DNA from: Holophagaceae bacterium
Lineage (GTDB): Bacteria > Acidobacteriota > Holophagae > Holophagales > Holophagaceae
Length of the DNA stretch: 10,936 bases
Reading direction: 5' to 3'
NCBI GenBank assembly: GCA_003538615.1
Contig: DPRT01000062.1
Span: forward strand, 18,452-29,387
Under the pieces are notes generated by a model. The model did no database searches. It saw only the letters and a list, made by a program, of their open reading frames with translations, and was not told the origin of the DNA. Positions 5,622-10,936 of this stretch are shown here, piece after piece; the stretch's first letter is position 1, and every line of letters begins with the position of its first letter. Made by a program: the position numbers and the translations under genes.

Positions 5622-6905
5622 ATGGACCTGGCTCCCCGGCACCGCCTGCCCTTTCCCCTCCCCGGCCCCTGGCCCGCCTGCGCGCGGGCACTCTTGCGTG
5701 CGGGTGCCCCCTGGTTGCACACCGGCGGCACCGGGGACGGCCTCCTGGGCCTGCCGGGCGGGCCCCAGCTGACTTCCCGGTGGTCAGGCCCCGGCTGGGC
5801 CACCCACCTGGAGGGCCGGCCCTGCCCCGGCTCGCCCTGGGAGGCCCTGGAAGCGGCCCTCCCCGTCCATCCCGGCCCCTGGGTGGGGGCCGCTTCCTTC
5901 GAGCTGGCCTGCGACGAGGCCGGCCTGCCCCGCCAGGAGCTGGCCCCGGGCACTCTGGGCCAGCACTGGCAGGGCCTCCGGCAGGCCCTGCACCTGCAGG
6001 ACGGCCAGGCTGAGCTGTGGTCCTGGAACGAAGCCCCCCCGGATCCCCGGGCCTGGGCGGGGATGCTCCACGTCGGAAGCGTCCCGGAACCGGAACCTCT
6101 GGCCCTCGCTCCCCGCTGGGAGGAGGCCCGCCACCGGACCGCCGTGGAGCAGATCCGGGAGCGCATCCTGGACGGCGGCTTCTACGTCGCCAACCTCTGC
6201 GTCCCCTTCGAGGCGGCGTTCGCGGGCGACCCGGCCGGCCTGGCCCTCAGCGCCTTTGCCCGGGCCCGCCCCCCCTTCGGCGCCCTCCTGGACCTGGATG
6301 GGCTGCGCCTTCTCTGCCTCAGCATGGAGCGCCTCCTGTCGCGCCGGGGGAACCGCATCTGGGCCCAGCCCATCAAGGGGAGCGTGCCCCTCACGGGAGA
6401 TTCCACCACGGACCGGCAGGCCGCCGAAGCCTTGGCGGCCGATCCCAAAGAGCGTGCCGAACACACCATGATCCTGGATCTGGTGCGCAATGACCTGGGC
6501 CGGGTGGCCCAGGTCGGAAGCGTGTCCGTGAGCCGGCCCATGGCCGTGGAGCCCTACCCCACCGTGCAGCATCTGGTCAGCACCGTGGAAGCCCAGGCGC
6601 GGCCCGGCCTGGGCCTGGCGGAGCTGCTCCGGGCCGTCCTGCCCGGCGGCAGCGTCACCGGGGCCCCCAAGCATGCGGTCTGCGCCCACCTGGCCCAGGC
6701 CGAGGCCTCTCCCCGGGGCTTCTACTGCGGGGCCCTGGGCTGGATCGCGCCCACGGGCGACCTGGACCTGGCCCTGCCCATCCGCACGGCCCAGATCCAG
6801 GGGGGACAGATCATCTACTGGGCCGGCGGGGGCATCACCCGGCGCAGCGACCCCGCCCGGGAATGGGCCGAACTGCACCTGAAGACCCGGGCCATCACGG
6901 GCTGA
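5622..6905 (+). CDS. pabB: Aminodeoxychorismate synthase component I
   Basis: This chorismate-using enzyme makes 4-amino-4-deoxychorismate, the precursor of p-aminobenzoate and folate, with ammonia supplied by a glutaminase partner (PabA). The diagnostic motif is PIKGS, at 253-257 counted from the ATG at 5613. The lysine is the nucleophile typical of PabB, whereas anthranilate synthase has PIAGT. Other chorismate-binding blocks follow: HTMILDLVRND (284-294), GGSVTGAPK (345-353), FYCGALGWI (370-378) and IRTAQI (390-395). The N-terminal 160 residues are divergent and Pro/Gly-rich. GGAAGG at 5607-5612 touches the ATG at 5613 but lies 9 nt before the ATG at 5622, so I chose 5622 (427 residues). 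No pabA or pabC is in the window. The stop abuts the stop of the convergent HNH gene. Confidence 0.92.
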   Translation: MDLAPRHRLPFPLPGPWPACARALLRAGAPWLHTGGTGDGLLGLPGGPQLTSRWSGPGWATHLEGRPCPGSPWEALEAALPVHPGPWVGAASFELACDEAGLPRQELAPGTLGQHWQGLRQALHLQDGQAELWSWNEAPPDPRAWAGMLHVGSVPEPEPLALAPRWEEARHRTAVEQIRERILDGGFYVANLCVPFEAAFAGDPAGLALSAFARARPPFGALLDLDGLRLLCLSMERLLSRRGNRIWAQPIKGSVPLTGDSTTDRQAAEALAADPKERAEHTMILDLVRNDLGRVAQVGSVSVSRPMAVEPYPTVQHLVSTVEAQARPGLGLAELLRAVLPGGSVTGAPKHAVCAHLAQAEASPRGFYCGALGWIAPTGDLDLALPIRTAQIQGGQIIYWAGGGITRRSDPAREWAELHLKTRAITG

Positions 6906-7412
6906 TCACGCCGCGCTGGCCCGCTTCAGAAGCTCCTCGAAGCGCTCGAAGAGGTGGGCCCGGGGACCCTTGGGCTGGCGCTTGAGGACCATACCAGCCT
7001 GGTCCGGGGTGCGGCCGCCCTTGATCTGGTTGCAGGAGAGGCAGCACCCCACGAGGTTCTGCCAGGTGGTGGACCCGCCCTGGCAGAGGGGCACCACATG
7101 GTCCACCGTGGTGGCCTTCCGCTGGCAACCTTCGTACTGGCAGAGGTAGTGGTCCCGGCGCAGCACGCGGCGCTCCAGACGTCCGATGAGCAGCTTGGAA
7201 TCACTGCAGGCCTGGGCGTGGGGAAAGATGATGAGCTCGAGCCTCCCCTCCAGATCCCCGTGCCGTTCGAAGGTGGCCGGGTTCAGCACATGGGCGCGAC
7301 CCGCCACCACGGCGCAGAGAGCCCGCCGGCGGCTAACTTCCTGCATGGGAACGTAGTTCCGGTCGACGGCGATGACCTCGCCGACCCCGTGACGTTCCCG
7401 CGCCTTCAGCAT
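6906..7412 (-). CDS. HNH endonuclease-fold protein
   Basis: This 168-residue protein belongs to the widespread bacterial HNH group with an N-terminal lead-in of the type VIAVDRNYVPMQEVSRRRALCAV (here 13-35), followed by the HNH domain at about 84-140. Zinc would be held by C91 and C96 (CQYEGC) and C124 and C127 (CLSC). The catalytic core is D104-H105, N119 (WQNLVGCC) and N128 (CNQIKGG), so the third H is replaced by N as in many members. The nuclease fold is clear, but the biological role of this stand-alone, chromosomally conserved group is not settled. There are no phage or restriction genes beside it. A purine-rich GGGGGAG stretch is very near the ATG. It likely has its own promoter upstream. 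Confidence 0.9.
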   Translation of the reverse strand: MLKARERHGVGEVIAVDRNYVPMQEVSRRRALCAVVAGRAHVLNPATFERHGDLEGRLELIIFPHAQACSDSKLLIGRLERRVLRRDHYLCQYEGCQRKATTVDHVVPLCQGGSTTWQNLVGCCLSCNQIKGGRTPDQAGMVLKRQPKGPRAHLFERFEELLKRASAA

Positions 7413-7433
7413 CGCTCCCCCGGATTGGCCCGA

Positions 7434-7461
7434 ATCCTAAGGCATTCCGGCGATTTGTGAA
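7434..7461 (-). promoter_or_regulatory. Predicted promoter of the HNH gene
   Basis: On the minus strand TTCACA (7456-7461) matches the -35 consensus at five of six positions. TAGGAT (7434-7439) matches the -10 at four of six, with a 16-bp spacer, in a locally A/T-rich gap after rmuC. I see no terminator between rmuC and this gene, so readthrough from the rmuC operon is also possible. Confidence 0.4.
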
Positions 7462-7466
7462 GCGAA

Positions 7467-8756
7467 TTATTCAATCAAATCAGATAAAACCGGCATTGAT
7501 CGATTCTCCAGTGGCCCGGGCAGCTCCGCCGGGGCGGCTTCTGGAGAAACCTCCACGCCCGCCAGTTTCTTTTCCATCTGATCCCGCCGGGCGGAGACAT
7601 CCCCCAGCTTGCCGCTGGCCTCCTCCAGTTTCTTCTGGGCCGCGGCCAGGGCCACGCCGAAGCGGCCGAACTCCGCCTTCACATGGCCCAGCACCTTCCA
7701 GACCTCGCTGGTCTGGCGGCTGATGGCCAGCGTCTTGAAACCCACCTGGAGGCTATTGAGGAAGGCCGTGAGGGTGGTGGGCCCCAGCAGGGTGACCCGG
7801 CATTCGCGCTGGAGGCGCTCCAGCAGACCCGGCCGCCGCAGCGCCTCGGCATACAGGCCCTCGAAGGGCAGGAAGAGCAGTGCGAAATCCGTGGTGTGGG
7901 GCGGCGCGATGTACTTGTCGCGGATCTCCCGGCCCTGGGCCAGGAGGCGCTGCTCCAGGGCCTTCCCGGCGGCCTCCACCGCCGCCAGATCCCCGATCTC
8001 GTAGGCCTCCGTCAGCCGCTGGTAGTCCTCCAGCGGAAACTTGGCGTCGATGGGCAGCCAGACGGCTCCGCCCTCTTCAGGTCCCGGCAGCTTCACGGCG
8101 AACTCCACCACCTCCGCCGACCGGGGCCGCACCCTCACATTCGCGGCGTACTGGGAGGGGGCCAGGAACTGCTCCAGCAGGGCCCCCAGCTGGGCCTCGC
8201 CCATCACGCCCCGGGCCTTCACATTGGTCAGCGCCCGCTTCAGGCCGCCCACATCCTGGGCCAGCCCCTGCATCTCGCCCAGCCCCCGCTGCACCTGCTC
8301 CAGCCGCTCGGCCACCAGGCTGAAGCTCTCCCCCAGCCGCTTTTCCAGGGCCTCGTGCAGCTGCTCGTCCACGGTGCGACGCATCTGTTCGAGCCTGGCC
8401 TCGGTGGAGGCCTGGATGGCCTCGAGCCGCTGCTGGACCTGCTGCTGCACCAGGGCCAGCTGGGCGGCCTGCTCCGACCGCGAGGCCCGGAGCGCCTCCT
8501 GCACCGCCCCGGTGAGCTGGCGGAACCCCTCCCCCAGCTTCTCCGCCTGGGCCGTGCGCAGCTGGCCCAGGTCCGCCGCCAGGGGCTGGAGCTGGGAGAC
8601 GAGGGCCTGGTGGGACTCGGCCCGGTTCCTGGAGGCCAGCTCCTCCGCGTGGCGCCGCAGGGCTTCGAAGGGCGCCGAATCCCTCCGCAGCGCGGCCCAG
8701 AGGGCCAGGGCCGCCCCAAGAAAGGCCAGCAGGATCGCGATCAGGGGGAGGCTCAT
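7467..8756 (-). CDS. rmuC: DNA recombination protein RmuC
   Basis: RmuC-family proteins are membrane-tethered and nuclease-like, and they limit recombination at inverted repeats in E. coli. Their exact activity is still unclear. This one has 429 residues: an N-terminal membrane segment (4-22), a long Gln/Glu/Ala-rich coiled coil (about 30-165), the RmuC domain (about 170-370) and a short second coil (372-400). Family blocks are LTNVKARGVMGEAQLGALLE (176-195), LPIDAKFPLEDY (234-245), LLFLPFEGLYAEAL (293-306) and LLGPTTLTAFL (323-333). The start at 8756 lies 10 bp after the tsaE stop. A GGAGG sits only 1 nt before the ATG, unusually close, so translation may depend on coupling to tsaE. The last codons are visibly more A/T-rich than the rest. 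Confidence 0.95.
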   Translation of the reverse strand: MSLPLIAILLAFLGAALALWAALRRDSAPFEALRRHAEELASRNRAESHQALVSQLQPLAADLGQLRTAQAEKLGEGFRQLTGAVQEALRASRSEQAAQLALVQQQVQQRLEAIQASTEARLEQMRRTVDEQLHEALEKRLGESFSLVAERLEQVQRGLGEMQGLAQDVGGLKRALTNVKARGVMGEAQLGALLEQFLAPSQYAANVRVRPRSAEVVEFAVKLPGPEEGGAVWLPIDAKFPLEDYQRLTEAYEIGDLAAVEAAGKALEQRLLAQGREIRDKYIAPPHTTDFALLFLPFEGLYAEALRRPGLLERLQRECRVTLLGPTTLTAFLNSLQVGFKTLAISRQTSEVWKVLGHVKAEFGRFGVALAAAQKKLEEASGKLGDVSARRDQMEKKLAGVEVSPEAAPAELPGPLENRSMPVLSDLIE

Positions 8757-8766
8757 GCCTCCATGA

Positions 8767-9198
8767 TCAGGCCTTCCCCTCGCCAGGCAGTGTCCATTCG
8801 GCGCGGCGGCCCCCGCCCTCGGCGGACAGCGTCAATCCGGCGACCCAATCCGAGGGCCAGGGCCCATCCTGCCCCGCCCATTCGACCACCAGCCGGTCCC
8901 CGGGCTCGATGGCCTCCTCCAGGCCCAGCGCCCAGGCCCCCTCCGGCCCGGGACGGTAGAGGTCCAGGTGGAAGAGTCGGCCCTCCGGCAGGCCATAGCG
9001 GTGGAGCACCGCGTAGGTCGGCGAGGCCACGTCATCCGGATCACCGCCCAGGCCCCGCAGGAAGCCCCGGGTCCAGGTGGTCTTTCCCGCGCCCAGTTCC
9101 CCCCGCAGCAGCCAGGTGCCCCCGGGCGGCGTGATCCGCGCCAGGGCTTCGCCCAGGGCCTCGGTGGCGGCATCGTCCGCCAGGAAGCGCTCAGTCAC
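8767..9198 (-). CDS. tsaE: tRNA threonylcarbamoyladenosine biosynthesis ATPase
   Basis: TsaE is the small ATPase that works with TsaB and TsaD to make t6A at position 37 of tRNAs reading ANN codons. The 143-residue product has the expected size. The Walker A loop GELGAGKT is at 33-40, the SPTY block at 59-62, HLDLYR at 77-82 and VEWA at 105-108. The start is a GTG at 9198 that overlaps the end of nnr by 8 bp. A longer in-frame reading back to 9510 runs through nnr and has no family sequence before residue 1 of this model. Pairing of tsaE with nnr is common in bacteria, and rmuC follows. Confidence 0.95.
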   Translation of the reverse strand: MTERFLADDAATEALGEALARITPPGGTWLLRGELGAGKTTWTRGFLRGLGGDPDDVASPTYAVLHRYGLPEGRLFHLDLYRPGPEGAWALGLEEAIEPGDRLVVEWAGQDGPWPSDWVAGLTLSAEGGGRRAEWTLPGEGKA

Positions 9199-10585
9199 GC
9201 AGCAACCTTGGAAGCTGATCCGCGAGATCCCGGGGCACCAGGCCCGGCCCGGGAAGGCGGTCCCCGGCGGCGCCATGGAACCAGGCTGCCGCGGCGACGG
9301 CCTCGCGCATGGGCAGGCCCTGGGCGCGGAAGCCGGCCACCATCCCCGCCAGCAGGTCGCCGCTGCCGCCCGTGGCCATGCCCGGATGGCCCGTGGGGTT
9401 GATCCACAGCTCGTCGCAGGCGCCCCCTGCCAGGACACTCTGGGCCCCTTTGAGCAGTAGCACTCCCGGTCTCCCCGCCGAGACCTGCCGGGCCTGGGCC
9501 AGGCGCTCATCCATCAGCAGGGGCCGGGGCAGCCCGAACAGCCGCGCGAATTCACCGGGGTGAGGCGTGATGGCGGTGCCGGGCCGGTCCATCCAGCGCT
9601 TTCCCTCTCCTTCCTTCAGGGCCGAGGCATCCAGCACCAGCGGGCCCTCCCAATCAGGCACCTGGGCCACCCCACCCGGACCAACCAGCAGCACGTCAGC
9701 CTCCGGAGGCACCTTGCCCTGCCAGGGCCGCACCATGGCCTCGGGCACCTGGGCCGCGATTTCGGCCCGCACATCGGGATCCGTCAGCACCGTCACCAGG
9801 CCGGCACCCACCCGCAGCGCGCCCAGGGACGCCAGCACCGCGGCCCCGCTCATGCCCAGGCTGCCGGCGCGGATCACCACATGCCCGAAACTGCCCTTGT
9901 GGGCATTCCAGGCCCGGGGAGTCAGCGCCGGGCGTTCCAGGAGATGCATGGCGGCTTCGGGACTCCGGTCCAGGGGGATGGGCACCACCGTGATCTCCCC
10001 GCAGGCTTCCCGGGCGGGCATCAGGCCATGGCAGACCTTCATCGCGCCGAAACAGGCGGTCCGCGTGGCCCGCACGGCCACGCCCGGAACCTCGGCACAG
10101 CTGGGATCCAGCCCCGACGGCAGGTCCAGGGCCAGCACCGGCAGGCCGGAGGCGTTCAGGGCCTGGACCCAGGCCGCCGCAGCACCCTCCAGGGGCCGCG
10201 TGGTGCCCAGGCCGAAGAGGCCGTCCACCACCCAGCCGCGCCAGGTCCTCATCAGGTCCGCAGGCGCGGCGGACGTGCCGATCCCTCCGCCGAGGCCCAC
10301 CCACAACCGGGCCTGGTGGGCGGCGTCTCCGCGCCACTCGGGCTGCGGGACCGGGCACCACACCGCCACATCACGACCCTCCAGCCGGGCCAGCCGGGCC
10401 AGGGCCAGGGCATCACCGCCGTTGTTGCCCGGGCCCGCCAGCACCTGCACGGGCTCGCCCCGGGGAATCAGGGCCAGGGCCCCCAGGGCGGCGTGTTCCT
10501 GGAGCACCAGGGACGGGATGCCCCAGGCCTCGATGGCCTGGCGCTCCGCAGCCCGCATCTCGTCGGCGGTGAGGAGGGGAATCAT
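9191..10585 (-). CDS. nnr: Bifunctional NAD(P)H-hydrate epimerase / ADP-dependent NAD(P)H-hydrate dehydratase
   Basis: This metabolite-repair enzyme restores NADH and NADPH that have been damaged by hydration. The N-terminal YjeF_N epimerase domain (about 1-215) interconverts the R and S hydrates. The C-terminal kinase-fold dehydratase (about 225-464) turns the S form back to NAD(P)H using ADP. Seen in the sequence are QEHAA (29-33), GPGNNGGD (51-58), DGLFGLG (121-127) and LDLPSGLD (153-160). In the second domain there are NAHKGSFGHVVI (227-238), VGPGG (301-305), TPHPGEFARLFG (340-351), LLKGAQSVL (377-385) and MATGGSGD (403-410), with D410 as the expected catalytic aspartate. The length of 464 is slightly short against about 515 in E. 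coli. The gene starts 9 bp after purN with no clear Shine-Dalgarno and overlaps tsaE by 8 bp. Confidence 0.95.
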   Translation of the reverse strand: MIPLLTADEMRAAERQAIEAWGIPSLVLQEHAALGALALIPRGEPVQVLAGPGNNGGDALALARLARLEGRDVAVWCPVPQPEWRGDAAHQARLWVGLGGGIGTSAAPADLMRTWRGWVVDGLFGLGTTRPLEGAAAAWVQALNASGLPVLALDLPSGLDPSCAEVPGVAVRATRTACFGAMKVCHGLMPAREACGEITVVPIPLDRSPEAAMHLLERPALTPRAWNAHKGSFGHVVIRAGSLGMSGAAVLASLGALRVGAGLVTVLTDPDVRAEIAAQVPEAMVRPWQGKVPPEADVLLVGPGGVAQVPDWEGPLVLDASALKEGEGKRWMDRPGTAITPHPGEFARLFGLPRPLLMDERLAQARQVSAGRPGVLLLKGAQSVLAGGACDELWINPTGHPGMATGGSGDLLAGMVAGFRAQGLPMREAVAAAAWFHGAAGDRLPGPGLVPRDLADQLPRLLRD

Positions 10586-10594
10586 GGCGACAGT

Positions 10595-10936
10595 CTAGGC
10601 CCGTTCGGCCAGATAGGCAGCCAGGGCCCTCGGATACAGTTCCATCTCGGCCGCATAGACCCGCTTCTGGAGGTCCTCCGGGGCGTCTCCGGGGAGGACG
10701 GGCACCCGCACCTGCTCCAGGATGCGCCCGTGGTCGTATTCGCCGTCCACCAGGTGCACCGTGGCGCCGGACTCGGCTTCCCCCGCCGCCAGCACGGCCC
10801 GGTGGACGTGCATGCCGTACATGCCCGCCCCGCCCCAGCGGGGCAGCAGGCCCGGGTGGATGTTGAGGATGCGGCCCTCCCAGCGCGCCGGAACGGCCAG
10901 CTTCTTCAGCCAGCCGCACAGGCAGATCAGGTCCGC
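10595..10936 (-). CDS. purN: Phosphoribosylglycinamide formyltransferase (partial, 5' end outside window)
   Basis: PurN transfers a formyl group from 10-formyltetrahydrofolate to glycinamide ribonucleotide, the third step of purine synthesis. The visible 113 C-terminal residues run open to the window edge. They carry the catalytic pair N25 and H27 of the fragment in LNIHPGLLP, and the catalytic aspartate in VDGEYDHGRI. These correspond to N106, H108 and D144 of E. coli PurN, so about 80 N-terminal residues are missing. The GMYGMHVHRAV stretch is a variant also seen in Bacteroidota-type PurN. An internal ATG at 10822 is not the start. The gene heads the visible purN-nnr-tsaE-rmuC run, with 9 bp to nnr. 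Confidence 0.93.
   Translation of the reverse strand, partial: ADLICLCGWLKKLAVPARWEGRILNIHPGLLPRWGGAGMYGMHVHRAVLAAGEAESGATVHLVDGEYDHGRILEQVRVPVLPGDAPEDLQKRVYAAEMELYPRALAAYLAERA

Noticed and set aside
5784..6878. Minus-strand open frame of 364 codons opposite pabB
   Set aside because: It is a GC-driven shadow frame without recognisable motifs. The plus-strand chorismate-binding blocks explain the region.
7683..9134. Plus-strand open frame of 483 codons over rmuC and tsaE
   Set aside because: It is Leu/Gln/Pro/Gly-rich low-complexity sequence with no domain, and it lies opposite two genes with clear family motifs.
8767..9510. Long form of tsaE (247 codons)
   Set aside because: The extra N-terminal part is Arg/Ser/Pro-rich out-of-frame nnr sequence. 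Family homology begins at the GTG at 9198.
1..10936. Search for CRISPR arrays, tRNA or rRNA genes, insertion sequences, toxin-antitoxin pairs and restriction systems
   Set aside because: I saw no regularly spaced repeats, no tRNA-like cloverleaf, no transposase motif and no terminal inverted repeats. The only nuclease-like genes are the HNH protein and rmuC, which do not form a defence cluster here.

Overview
The window is about 10.9 kb of high-GC bacterial chromosome. Coding regions are dense, mostly short-spaced or overlapping, and free of mobile elements, CRISPR arrays and RNA genes that I can recognise. Gene content and codon style suggest a soil or sediment bacterium with a diderm envelope. 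It has a lipoprotein signal, a CsgG-family exported protein and an M17 aminopeptidase. An Acidobacteriota (Holophagae/Geothrix-like) or deltaproteobacterial-type genome is my best guess, but this is inference from protein style only and is not proven by a marker gene.

Layout, left to right. (1) Bases 1-954, minus strand: a cyclophilin-type peptidyl-prolyl isomerase (493-954), then a strong intrinsic terminator (442-476), then the 5' part of a 3-methyladenine DNA glycosylase I gene (tag), cut by the window edge. (2) Bases 1063-2770, plus strand: a tightly packed three-gene set made of a small lipoprotein, a 2Fe-2S ferredoxin and a membrane-anchored alpha/beta hydrolase. It diverges from the isomerase gene. 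(3) Bases 2783-3845, minus strand: an HU/IHF-type DNA-binding protein followed 28 bp later by a CsgG-family exported protein. A promoter with an operator-like palindrome and direct repeats lies in front, and a hairpin shared with the convergent hydrolase gene lies at the end. (4) Bases 3943-5464, minus strand: leucyl aminopeptidase pepA with its own U-tract terminator. (5) Bases 5465-5621: an A/T-rich divergent control region. (6) Bases 5622-6905, plus strand: a stand-alone pabB (aminodeoxychorismate synthase component I, with the PIKGS lysine motif). (7) Bases 6906-7412, minus strand: an HNH endonuclease-fold protein whose stop codon abuts that of pabB. (8) Bases 7467-10936, minus strand: a housekeeping operon read purN (cut by the right edge) - nnr (NAD(P)H-hydrate repair) - tsaE (tRNA t6A synthesis) - rmuC, with gaps of 9 and 10 bp and one 8-bp overlap.

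The genes are mainly housekeeping: purine and folate synthesis, nucleotide repair, tRNA modification, DNA repair, protein folding and turnover. Purine and folate supply are loosely linked, because PurN uses formyl-tetrahydrofolate and PabB makes the p-aminobenzoate precursor of folate. I do not see an undescribed defence or mobile system. The least explained parts are the lipoprotein-ferredoxin-hydrolase set, the CsgG protein without a lipobox, and the symmetric elements at the HU promoter.
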